Below the pieces are notes generated by a model. The model searched no databases, was not told the origin of the DNA, and saw only the letters and a program-made list of their open reading frames with translations. The position numbers and the translations under genes were made by a program. A DNA stretch of 64,000 bases, from positions 1-64,000 of the forward strand of contig JBBIIT010000006.1 in NCBI GenBank assembly GCA_037446355.1, written 5' to 3'. This stretch comes from Roseiarcus sp037446355 (lineage in GTDB: Bacteria; Pseudomonadota; Alphaproteobacteria; Rhizobiales; Beijerinckiaceae). Shown here in pieces: positions 52,760-61,171 of this stretch; the stretch's first letter is position 1; every line of letters begins with the position of its first letter.

Positions 52760-55700
52760 CTTCCACGGCGCCGCGCATTGCCGAACAGCACAGGGATGGT
52801 GGGATGGACGTCGCCGAATGGCTCCGCGATCTGGGACTGGAAAAATATATCGAAACCTTTCGCGAGCAGGAAATCGACTTCGGCGCCCTTGCCCTTCTGA
52901 CCGAGGCGGACCTTGAAAAGATCGGCGTCGCGCTGGGGCCGCGCAAGCGTTTGACGAAGGCCATCGCGCAGCTGAACGCGGCTTCGGCCGCCGCCGCGCC
53001 GGCCGCGGCGGGGGGACGCCGTCAGCTGACGGTGATGTTTTGCGATCTTGTCGACTCCACGGCGCTCGCCGCGCGGCTCGATCCCGAGGACATGGTTGAA
53101 CTCATCCGTGATTTTCAGCGCGCGGTCACGTCGGCGACGTCGCGGTACGAGGGCCATGTCGCCAAGTGGCTCGGTGATGGCGCGCTCGTCCATTTTGGCT
53201 ACCCGCGCGCGCATGAGGACGATGCGGAGCGGGCGGTGCGCGCGGGCCTCGAACTCGCGCGCGACATTGGCGCGCTTCGCGCCGATGCCGAGATCAAACT
53301 GGAAGTTCGCATCGGCGTCGCCACCGGGCTTGTCGTCGTCGGCGATATCATGGGCGAAGGCGCGTCGCGTGAAGAGGACGTCGTCGGCGAAACTCCGAAC
53401 CTCGCCGCGCGCCTGCAGACAATCGCCGCGCCGGGCTCGGTCGTGGTCGCGGAGTCGACGCGGCGGCTGCTCGGCGGCGCCTTTGAACTGACCGATCTGG
53501 GAGCGCAAGAGATTCGCGGCCTTTCGACGCCCGTGCGAGTCTATGCAGTCGTGCGCGAGCGGCCCGACGTCAACCGATTTGAAGCCGCGCGGTCGGCGAC
53601 GATGACCGCCGCGGTTGGGCGCGAGCAGGAGATCGCGCTGCTGGTAGAACGTTGGCGCGAGGCGCGCGAAGGCGACGGGCGTGTGGTGCTGATCTCGGGC
53701 GAAGCGGGCATAGGCAAATCGCGCGTGCTGGCGGGGCTGCTCGAACGCGTCGACGCCGATCGCTCGCTCGCGATGGGCTTCCAGTGTTCGCAGCATCACT
53801 CCAACGAGGCGTTCTATCCTGTCCTCGGACCGATCTGGCGCGCGGCTGGCTTCACTAGCGACGAGCCGGCGGCGCAGCGGCTCGACAAGCTCGAAGCCCT
53901 GATCGAGCGCGCGGGGCTCGAGGTCGCGGCGCTCGCGCCGCCGCTGTGCGCGCTGCTCTCGATCCCGATGCAGGGACGCTATCGCTTCGGCGAGATTGCG
54001 CCGTCCGAGGTCAAGGAGCGAACGATTTCCGCGCTTATGGCGCTGTTCGAGGGACTGAATCGAGAAGTTCCCGTGCTTGCATATCTTGAGGACGCGCATT
54101 GGATCGATCCCTCCTCGCTGGTCTTGTTCGGTCGCTTCATCGAGCGTTTGCGAAATCTTCGCGTACTTTTGGTCGTCACGCATCGGCCGGAATTCCAGGC
54201 GCCCTGGCTCGGGCGGCCGAACGTCAGCGCGCTCGCGCTCAGTCGTCTGAGCCGTAGCCACTCGCTCAAAGTGATCGACAGCCTCACCGATGGTCGCGCG
54301 CTACCGACGGAAGTTATCGAACAGATCGTCGCCAAGACCGACGGCGTGCCGCTGTTTCTGGAAGAGCTCACGAAAACCGTGATCGAATCCGATCTCCTGC
54401 GCGAGGAGCAGGGGCATTGGACGTTGCGCGCCGCGCTGACCCCGCTGGCGATTCCTTCGACGCTCCAGGACTCGCTGATGGCGCGGCTGGATCGTCTGTC
54501 GACCGTACGCGAGATCGCGCAGATCGGCGCGGCGATCGGACGGGAGTTTTCGCAAAGCCTGATCGAGGAGGTCGTCCCGACGCCGACGGCCGATCTGACC
54601 GCGGCTCTCGATCAACTCGTGGCGGCGGAGTTAATCTATCGCCGTGGCGAACCGCCCGCGGTGACGTTCGTGTTCAAGCACGCGCTCGTGCAGGACACCG
54701 CCTACGCCTCGATGCTGCGTGGGCGGCGCCAGAGCATTCACGCCGACATCGCGCGGGCGTTGCGCCATCGATTTGTCGACAGCGTCGAATCGGCGCCGGC
54801 GGTGATCGCGCACCATTTCACCGAGGCTGGCCTGCGCGAGGACGCCGCCGAATATTGGTTGAAGGCGACCGAGCAGGCTCTTTCACGCTCGGCTTATGTC
54901 GAAGCCAATCGCTATGTCGAAATCGGCCTCGCGCAATTGCCGAGCCTCGCCGACGGACCCAAGCGCCAACCACTGGAGCTTGCACTGCGTCTCGCCCATG
55001 CCAACGCGCTGTTGCCGCTGCGCGGTTACGACGCGCCGCAGACTATCGCCGCCTTAACCCAAGCCAAAGGCTTGCTCGACGCCGGGTTCGGCACCGATTT
55101 GCAGCGTTTCTCTGTTCTCTACGGCCTCTGCGCGGCGAGCTTTTTCGCCGCGCGCGTCGAGCCCGCGCACGAGCTGGCGAACCAAATCGTCGAATTCGCG
55201 GAGAGGCAGGACGATCCGACCTACAAGCTCGTCGGCCATCGCCTGCTCGGCACCACGCTTGCATTTCTCGGACGCAACCGCGAGGCGCTCGACAATTTGG
55301 AGAAAGCGGAGCGCTATCGCGACCCGATCCGCTTCCGACCATTGAGCTATCGCTTCGGCAACGATCCGGGCCTCGCGGTGCTCGGCTACAAGCTCTGGGC
55401 GCTGATCTTTCTGGGCCGGCTCGACGACGCCGCCAAGGTCGGCGAGCAGATGCGCGCCGAGGCGCATGGCCACAGCCACGCGCCGACCGTGGCGTTCTGC
55501 ATGTATTTTTCTTCGGTGCTTCCGGCGCTCGCGGCGGGCGATTTCGACTCCTGGGAGCGCCAGTGCGACGAGATCGTCGCCTATAGCGAGGAGAAGAAGG
55601 TCGAACAGTTCCGTCTGCTCGGACATTGCTTCATGGCTCTCGCGCAGGTGACGCGCGCGCCGGATCGCGAGAACATCGCGCATGCCGACGCCAGCCTGGC

Positions 55701-56130
55701 CGCCGCGCATCGTCTGGGCGGCCACATCGGCGATTCCGACTTTCTATCGCGCTTGAGCGAAGCCTCGCTCGCCATTGGCGATCGCGAGCGCGCCGAGCAT
55801 TTTATGTCGCGATGCCTCACTTTCATTGAGGCTTCGGGCGAGCGTTTTCACCTGGCCAACGTGCGCCGCATCGAAGGGCGCATCGCGCTCGATGTCGGGG
55901 ACCGCGCCAAGGCGGAATGCGACTTCCTTTCGGCGATCGAGATCGCGCGCGCGCAGGAAATGCGCATTTATGAATTGCGTGCGCTGTCCGACCTCGCGCG
56001 CTTACGACGCGGCGAGGCGGGTAGCGCGGAAATGCGCGCACAACTGGAAGAGGCGATCGCGAACATCCAGGGCGGCGAAGCGACGCGTGACGTTCGCGAA
56101 GCGCGCGCGCTGATCGCCTCTCTCCCTTGA
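52756..56130 (+). CDS. SAM domain-class III adenylate cyclase-AAA-TPR signalling protein
   Basis: 1124 residues. Residues 17-75 are a sterile-alpha-motif domain (VAEWLRDLGLEKYIETFREQ). Residues 88-270 are a class III cyclase: metal Asp97 (MFCDLVDST) and Asp141 (LGDGA), transition-state Asn215 and Arg219 (NLAARL), and Lys137 and Asp208 at the two adenine-selecting positions, so ATP is the predicted substrate. Residues about 285-560 form an AAA-type ATPase with Walker A GEAGIGKS (315-322) and LEDAHWIDPS. The remaining half is helical TPR-like repeats. The layout is a common multidomain cyclase family; trigger unknown. Confidence 0.9.
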   Translation: MTSTAPRIAEQHRDGGMDVAEWLRDLGLEKYIETFREQEIDFGALALLTEADLEKIGVALGPRKRLTKAIAQLNAASAAAAPAAAGGRRQLTVMFCDLVDSTALAARLDPEDMVELIRDFQRAVTSATSRYEGHVAKWLGDGALVHFGYPRAHEDDAERAVRAGLELARDIGALRADAEIKLEVRIGVATGLVVVGDIMGEGASREEDVVGETPNLAARLQTIAAPGSVVVAESTRRLLGGAFELTDLGAQEIRGLSTPVRVYAVVRERPDVNRFEAARSATMTAAVGREQEIALLVERWREAREGDGRVVLISGEAGIGKSRVLAGLLERVDADRSLAMGFQCSQHHSNEAFYPVLGPIWRAAGFTSDEPAAQRLDKLEALIERAGLEVAALAPPLCALLSIPMQGRYRFGEIAPSEVKERTISALMALFEGLNREVPVLAYLEDAHWIDPSSLVLFGRFIERLRNLRVLLVVTHRPEFQAPWLGRPNVSALALSRLSRSHSLKVIDSLTDGRALPTEVIEQIVAKTDGVPLFLEELTKTVIESDLLREEQGHWTLRAALTPLAIPSTLQDSLMARLDRLSTVREIAQIGAAIGREFSQSLIEEVVPTPTADLTAALDQLVAAELIYRRGEPPAVTFVFKHALVQDTAYASMLRGRRQSIHADIARALRHRFVDSVESAPAVIAHHFTEAGLREDAAEYWLKATEQALSRSAYVEANRYVEIGLAQLPSLADGPKRQPLELALRLAHANALLPLRGYDAPQTIAALTQAKGLLDAGFGTDLQRFSVLYGLCAASFFAARVEPAHELANQIVEFAERQDDPTYKLVGHRLLGTTLAFLGRNREALDNLEKAERYRDPIRFRPLSYRFGNDPGLAVLGYKLWALIFLGRLDDAAKVGEQMRAEAHGHSHAPTVAFCMYFSSVLPALAAGDFDSWERQCDEIVAYSEEKKVEQFRLLGHCFMALAQVTRAPDRENIAHADASLAAAHRLGGHIGDSDFLSRLSEASLAIGDRERAEHFMSRCLTFIEASGERFHLANVRRIEGRIALDVGDRAKAECDFLSAIEIARAQEMRIYELRALSDLARLRRGEAGSAEMRAQLEEAIANIQGGEATRDVREARALIASLP

Positions 56131-56239
56131 CCGCCCGCGCGCTTTTCCCTATCGGCGGCGCCGTTCCGAGGTTATGGTCGAATCGCCAGCGCGGCCGGTA
56201 AGAAGCCGCGCGGAGCGCGGCTCGCCGAGGAGGATCGCG

Positions 56240-57472
56240 ATGACGGGTTCGCAGCGGCTTTCCCTACACGTGCCCGAACCCAGCGTGCGGCCGGGCGGGA
56301 CGCCCAATTTCAGCCATGTCGACACGCCCGAGGCTGGCGAGGTTCCGCGCCCGCCGATCGATATCGCCGCATCCGAAATCCGCGATTTCGCCTATTCGAT
56401 GATCCGCGTGCTCGACGATCGCGGGCGCGCGGTCGGACCCTGGTCCGGACTGCTCGCGAGCGAGGCGTTGCGCCAGGGTTTGCGCGACATGATGCTGACG
56501 CGCGCCTTCGACGCGCGCATGTTGCTGTCGCAGCGGCAGGGCAAGACCTCGTTCTATATTCAATGTCTGGGCGAGGAGGCGATCGCGACCGCGCATCGGC
56601 GCGCGCTCGAACCGGGCGACATGTGCTTCCCGACCTACCGCCAGCAGGGCCTGCTGGTCGCGCAGGGTTATCCGCTCGTCGACATGATGTGCGAAATCTT
56701 CTCCAATGAAGGCGACAGGCTGAAAGGGCGTCAGCTCTCCGGCCTTTATTCTTCCAAAGAGGCGGGCTTTTTCACCGTTTCGGGCAATCTTGGCACGCAG
56801 TTCGTGCAAGGAGTCGGATGGGCGATGGCGTCGGCGATCTCGGGCGATGATCGCATCGCCTCGGCTTGGATCGGCGACGGATCGACGGCGGAAAGTGATT
56901 TTCATTCGGCGATGGTGTTCGCCTCGGTCTATCGCCCGCCCGTCATCCTCAACGTCGTCAACAATCAATGGGCGATCTCGTCCTATCAGGGCATCGCGGG
57001 CGGCGAGAGCGCTAAATTCGCGGCGCGCGCGCATGGCTTCGGGCTGCCCTCGCTGCGTGTCGACGGCAACGACTATCTCGCAGTTTACGCGGTTTCTCGC
57101 TGGGCGGTCGAACGCGCGCGCGCCAACCTCGGTCCAACGCTGATCGAATGGGTCACTTATCGCGCCGGCGCTCACTCCACCTCTGACGATCCCTCGAAAT
57201 ATCGCCCCAAGGACGAGGGGGCGGCCTGGCCGCTCGGCGATCCCATACAGCGGTTGAAAGCGCATCTGATTGAGCTTGGCGAGTGGAGCGAGGCGCGCCA
57301 CGCGCAGATGCAGGCGGAGGTCGAGGCCGACGTGCTCGACGCCGCGAAAGAGGCCGAGAGCCACGGCACCTTGCATGACGGCCCGAAGCCGAGGCCGGAA
57401 TCGATGTTCGACGACGTTTTCAAGGAGATGCCGCGTCATCTGCAGGAGCAGCGCGCTCAACTGGGAGTCTGA
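56240..57472 (+). CDS. bkdA1: Branched-chain 2-oxoacid dehydrogenase E1 alpha
   Basis: The ATG at 56240 with GAGGAGG upstream gives 410 residues. The thiamine diphosphate motif GDGSTAESDFHSAMVFASVY...VVNNQWAISS and the FPTYRQQGLLVAQGYPLVDMMCEIFSN segment are typical of BCKDH rather than pyruvate dehydrogenase, as is the RAGAHSTSDDPSKYRPK phosphorylation-loop region. It decarboxylates 2-oxoacids from Val, Leu and Ile. E1 beta follows after 3 nt. Confidence 0.94.
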   Translation: MTGSQRLSLHVPEPSVRPGGTPNFSHVDTPEAGEVPRPPIDIAASEIRDFAYSMIRVLDDRGRAVGPWSGLLASEALRQGLRDMMLTRAFDARMLLSQRQGKTSFYIQCLGEEAIATAHRRALEPGDMCFPTYRQQGLLVAQGYPLVDMMCEIFSNEGDRLKGRQLSGLYSSKEAGFFTVSGNLGTQFVQGVGWAMASAISGDDRIASAWIGDGSTAESDFHSAMVFASVYRPPVILNVVNNQWAISSYQGIAGGESAKFAARAHGFGLPSLRVDGNDYLAVYAVSRWAVERARANLGPTLIEWVTYRAGAHSTSDDPSKYRPKDEGAAWPLGDPIQRLKAHLIELGEWSEARHAQMQAEVEADVLDAAKEAESHGTLHDGPKPRPESMFDDVFKEMPRHLQEQRAQLGV

Positions 57473-57475
57473 GCG

Positions 57476-58489
57476 ATGCCGACGATGTCGATGGTCGAGG
57501 CGATCCGCGACGCCATGGATTGCAAGATGGCCGCGGACAAGAACGTGGTGGTGTTCGGTGAGGACGTCGGCTATTTCGGCGGCGTTTTTCGCTGCACCGA
57601 GGGCTTGCAGCGCAAATACGGCAAATCGCGTTGTTTCGACACACCGATCAATGAATCCGGCATCGTCGGCGTCGCGGTCGGCATGGGCGCTTATGGGCTG
57701 CGTCCGGTCGCCGAAATCCAGTTTGCCGATTACGTCTATCCCGCCTACGATCAGATCGTCTCCGAAGCGGCGCGACTACGTTATCGTTCGGCGGGCGATT
57801 TCACCGCGCCGATCACAATTCGAATGCCTTGCGGCGGCGGCATCTACGGGGGGCAGACGCACAGCCAAAGTCCGGAGGCGCTGTTCACGCATGTTGCGGG
57901 CCTCAAGACCGTGATTCCCTCGAACCCCTACGACGCCAAAGGTCTGTTGATCGCGGCGATCGAGGACGACGATCCTGTGATCTTTCTTGAACCCAAGCGG
58001 CTCTACAACGGGCCGTTCGCCGGGCGCCCCGACCAACCGACGGTTCCCTGGTCGAAACATCCGCTGAGCGAGGTTCCCTCCGGGCGCTACGTCGTGCCGC
58101 TCGGCAAGGCGGCGCTGCGGCGCGAGGGCGGCGATGTCACGGTTCTGTGTTACGGCACGATGACCCACGTCGCCGAGGCGGCCGCCGCCGAGACGGGGAT
58201 CGACGCGGAAATTCTGGACCTTAGAACGTTGCTGCCGCTCGACGTCGACGCCATCGTCGCCTCGGTCGAAAAAACCGGACGCTGCGTGATCGTGCATGAG
58301 GCGACGCTGACTTCGGGCTTCGGCGCCGAACTCGCGGCGCAAGTGTCGGAACGGTGCTTCTATGCGCTGGAAGCGCCGATCCGGCGCGTCGCCGGTTGGG
58401 ACACGCCCTATCCGGTCGCGGAGGAGTGGGATTATTTTCCGGGCCCAGCGCGCGTCGGGCGCGCGCTGCGGCAGGCGATGGAGGCCTGA
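57476..58489 (+). CDS. bkdA2: Branched-chain 2-oxoacid dehydrogenase E1 beta
   Basis: 337 residues. VVVFGEDVGYFGGVFRCTEGLQ, GIVGVAVGMGAYGLRPVAEIQFADYVYPAYDQI and GGGIYGGQTHSQSPEALF are the E1 beta hallmarks, with the ThDP-activating Glu in FGEDVG. It forms the alpha2beta2 E1 with the preceding gene product. E2 begins 1 nt after its stop. Confidence 0.95.
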   Translation: MPTMSMVEAIRDAMDCKMAADKNVVVFGEDVGYFGGVFRCTEGLQRKYGKSRCFDTPINESGIVGVAVGMGAYGLRPVAEIQFADYVYPAYDQIVSEAARLRYRSAGDFTAPITIRMPCGGGIYGGQTHSQSPEALFTHVAGLKTVIPSNPYDAKGLLIAAIEDDDPVIFLEPKRLYNGPFAGRPDQPTVPWSKHPLSEVPSGRYVVPLGKAALRREGGDVTVLCYGTMTHVAEAAAAETGIDAEILDLRTLLPLDVDAIVASVEKTGRCVIVHEATLTSGFGAELAAQVSERCFYALEAPIRRVAGWDTPYPVAEEWDYFPGPARVGRALRQAMEA

Positions 58490-58490
58490 G

Positions 58491-59771
58491 ATGGGCGAGC
58501 GCGCGATCAAGATGCCCGACGTCGGCGAAGGCGTCGCGGAGGCCGAAATCGTCGAATGGTGCGTCAAGGTCGGCGATCTCGTGCGCGAAGATCAGGTCGT
58601 CGCCTCGGTGATGACGGACAAAGCGACAGTTGAAATTCCGACGCCAGTGGCGGGCAAGGTGCTGTGGCTCGGCGGCGCGGTCGGCGATGTGCTTGCGGTC
58701 GGCGCTCCGCTGATCCGCATAGAAACCGCCGATGGCGCGAAGCCGGCGCCTGCCGCCAGAAACGAGACCGACGCAGCGTTGGAATCGGTGGCGCGCGAAC
58801 TGGCGGCGCTCAATCGACGCGCGCAGGATGCGGCGAAGGCGGCGCCCGCGCCCGAGCCGAGCGCGCCGACATTCGCAGTGGCCGCGCCCGCTGCGCCCGA
58901 AGTCTCGTCCGCGCGCTCGCATCGGCCCTGGGCCTCGCCGGCGGTGCGCCGGCGCGCGTTGCAGGCCGGCGTCGATCTTGGCGAAATCGCCGGCGGCGGG
59001 CCGCAGGGTCGTATCGTCCACGAAGACCTCGACGCCTATCTCGCGCGAAGTCGCGCCCGTGCGCGCGCGACGCAAAGCGAGACGATCAAAATCGTCGGCC
59101 TGCGCAAGCGCATCGCCGAGAACATGGCGGAGTCCTCGCGCCGCGTCGCGCATTTCTCCTATGTCGAAGAGATCGACGTCACCGCTCTGGAGGAGTTGCG
59201 CGCCGCGCTCAACGCGGAGGGAATTCCCGAACGGCCGAAGCTGACGCTGCTGCCGTTTCTGGTCTTGGCGCTGGTCAAGTCGGTCGCGAATTTCCCTCAG
59301 ATGAACACGCATTACGACGACGAAGCGCAGACGCTGACGCGCCACGGCGCGGTGCATCTCGGGATCGCCACGCAAACGGCCACCGGGCTGATGGTCCCGG
59401 TGCTGCGCCACGCCGAGGCCCGCGACATCTGGGATTGCGCGCGCGAAATCCGCCGCGTCAGCGAGGCGGCGCGGCAGGGCGCGGCCACGCGCGAGGAGCT
59501 TTCGGGTTCGACGCTGACGCTGACCTCGCTCGGCGCGCTTGGCGGCGTGGTTTCGACGCCGCTGGTCAATCGCCCCGAGGTCGCGATTGTCGGCGTCAAC
59601 AAGATCGTCGTCCGTCCGGTTTGGCGCGACGGCGGCTTCGTTCCGCGCAAGGTGATGAACCTGTCGTCGTCGTTCGACCACCGCGTCGTCGATGGCCACG
59701 ATGCGGCCTCTTTCATTCAGCGCGTGCGCGTCCTCCTGGAGACGCCAGCGCTTTTGTTCGTCGAGGGGTAA
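58491..59771 (+). CDS. bkdB: Branched-chain 2-oxoacid dehydrogenase E2 (lipoamide acyltransferase)
   Basis: 426 residues. An N-terminal lipoyl domain with the modified Lys in MTDKATVEI, an Ala/Pro linker, a peripheral subunit-binding domain (WASPAVRRRALQAGVDLGEIAGGGPQGRIVHEDLDAYL), and the catalytic core ending SSSFDHRVVDGHDAASFI, with the acyltransferase His and Asp. Transfers branched acyl groups to CoA. No E3 (lpd) gene lies in the window, so it is presumably shared from elsewhere. Confidence 0.95.
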   Translation: MGERAIKMPDVGEGVAEAEIVEWCVKVGDLVREDQVVASVMTDKATVEIPTPVAGKVLWLGGAVGDVLAVGAPLIRIETADGAKPAPAARNETDAALESVARELAALNRRAQDAAKAAPAPEPSAPTFAVAAPAAPEVSSARSHRPWASPAVRRRALQAGVDLGEIAGGGPQGRIVHEDLDAYLARSRARARATQSETIKIVGLRKRIAENMAESSRRVAHFSYVEEIDVTALEELRAALNAEGIPERPKLTLLPFLVLALVKSVANFPQMNTHYDDEAQTLTRHGAVHLGIATQTATGLMVPVLRHAEARDIWDCAREIRRVSEAARQGAATREELSGSTLTLTSLGALGGVVSTPLVNRPEVAIVGVNKIVVRPVWRDGGFVPRKVMNLSSSFDHRVVDGHDAASFIQRVRVLLETPALLFVEG

Positions 59772-59774
59772 GGC

Positions 59775-60638
59775 TCAAGCCGCCTTGCGCGCGGCTTCGC
59801 CCACCGTCTCACGGATCGCTTCGGCGAGCGCCTTGGCTTCCTCGCTGGCGGGGCCGGCGGCGCGGATGAGGCCCATGCGCGTCAGCGGCAGCGGCGGCAG
59901 GCCCTCATCGGGCCCGAGGACGCGCAAACCCTCGGTCAACATTCCCGCCGGCAACACCGTCGCCGCGAGGCCGGCGCGCACCACGGTGCCGATGGCGGTG
60001 TAGTTCTTGGAAACGAACAGGCTACGATAGCCCTCGCGCCGCCCCTCGAGCGCTTCGTCGGCAACTTTGCGCCACACGCAAGCCTGACTGCCGAGCGCGA
60101 GGGGAACCGGCTCGCCCGGCGGAATCTTGAATCGGGTCGAGGCGATCCAGCGCAACGGCTCCTCGCGGATGACCTCGAAGCCCGTCAGTCCCTCGAAATC
60201 CGTCACCAGCGCCAGTTCGAGCGCGCCCGCGTGGATCAGCGCCGCCAGCTCGACGGAATTTTCGCAGACGACGGCAATCTCGACGAGCGGATGGCGGTTG
60301 TTGAAGCGGGTCAGGATGTCGGCAAGAAAAGCCTCCGCGTAATCGTCCGGGATGCCGAGTCGCACCGAACCTTTCAGGCCTTTGCGGGAAAGCGCGGCCA
60401 TCGCCCCCGCCTCCGCCTGCATGATGCGGCGGGCGTATTCGATCAGCTGCTCGCCCTCGCTCGTCAGCCGCGCGCCGCGCCCGTGCTTGGCGAAAAGCGC
60501 GCAACCCAGCTGTTCTTCAAGCCGCTTGATGTGCATGGAGACGGCGGATTGGGTTTTGTGGACCCGCTCCGCCGCGCGAGTGAAGGAGCCCGCGTCGACG
60601 ATGGCGAGGAAGGAACGAAGCTGGTCAGTATCGAGCAT
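59775..60638 (-). CDS. LysR-family transcriptional regulator
   Basis: The ATG at 60638 gives 287 residues starting MLDTDQLRSFLAIVDAGSFT. The winged HTH reads FTRAAERVHKTQSAVSMHIKRLEEQLGCALF; the rest is the effector-binding domain. It converges on the E2 gene (3 nt apart) and is divergent from the DUF1127 gene at 60758, which is the more likely target. An upstream in-frame start (60695) would give an unusual N-terminal extension. Confidence 0.92.
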   Translation of the reverse strand: MLDTDQLRSFLAIVDAGSFTRAAERVHKTQSAVSMHIKRLEEQLGCALFAKHGRGARLTSEGEQLIEYARRIMQAEAGAMAALSRKGLKGSVRLGIPDDYAEAFLADILTRFNNRHPLVEIAVVCENSVELAALIHAGALELALVTDFEGLTGFEVIREEPLRWIASTRFKIPPGEPVPLALGSQACVWRKVADEALEGRREGYRSLFVSKNYTAIGTVVRAGLAATVLPAGMLTEGLRVLGPDEGLPPLPLTRMGLIRAAGPASEEAKALAEAIRETVGEAARKAA

Positions 60639-60757
60639 GGGTATCAATCGTAATTGTGAATGAATATCTCTACAAACATTCGTTGGACCGATCAATCGTT
60701 AAAGCGCATGTTGCCGGGGTCAAAGTGACTTGATCTCGCGGTTTTCAGGAGAAACCC
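60639..60757. promoter_or_regulatory. Divergent lysR/DUF1127 control region
   Basis: 119 nt, AT-rich near the lysR start. TGAATG (60658-60663) and the complementary CATTCG-type box about 14 nt further on (GAATG/CATTC arms) make a loose inverted repeat that could be a LysR site. Inference only. Confidence 0.35.
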
Positions 60758-61039
60758 ATGTCCGCCCATTCGCCGTTCGCCTCGCAGGCTCCCCTCGCTC
60801 ATGGCGTGGCCGCGCAGCTCCAGCGCGCGTTCGACTGGGCCAAAACGACGCTCGAAACCCGTCGCGTACGCGAACAACTCGCTGAACTCGACGAGCGCGA
60901 ATGGCGCGACGTCGCCGCCGCCCAGCGCGACGCCTTCGAGGGTGACGCCATGGCGGCGGAAGACCCAGCCGAAACGCTCGCGCGTCGGCGCGCGATCCGC
61001 GCGTGGTACGGAACCGCGGGCGGACGGAAAGCCGCTTGA
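60758..61039 (+). CDS. DUF1127-family small protein
   Basis: 93 residues; RRVREQLAELDEREWRDV is the DUF1127 motif (usual form RxxxELxxLxDRxLxDIG). A hydrophilic Ala-rich N-terminus precedes it. Short DUF1127 proteins act in stress, phosphate and RNA metabolism in alphaproteobacteria; this one's role is unknown. Divergent from a LysR gene that may control it. Confidence 0.75.
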   Translation: MSAHSPFASQAPLAHGVAAQLQRAFDWAKTTLETRRVREQLAELDEREWRDVAAAQRDAFEGDAMAAEDPAETLARRRAIRAWYGTAGGRKAA

Positions 61040-61084
61040 GTCCAGGGACCGCGCATTTTCGTTCGTGTCGAAAAAGTGCTGTGG

Positions 61085-61105
61085 CGCCGATTAGAACAAT
61101 CGGCG
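61085..61105. terminator. Hairpin between the DUF1127 gene and malate synthase
   Basis: CGCCGATT, loop AGAAC, AATCGGCG is a perfect 8-bp stem. TTTTT occurs 15 nt later, too far for a classic terminator, so it may be a terminator, a regulator site, or part of the malate synthase leader. Confidence 0.45.
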
Positions 61106-61171
61106 TCACACAAGGCTGTCTTTTTGGATTAGCTAGTGCGGTCAGGCGCCGTGCGCCTGGGGGAGACCGCC

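Noticed and set aside
52756..56130. The class III cyclase as the missing Pycsar cyclase for the PycTM-like genes
   Set aside because: It is about 19 kb away, carries adenine-selecting Lys and Asp, and has the SAM-AAA-TPR layout of a different family.
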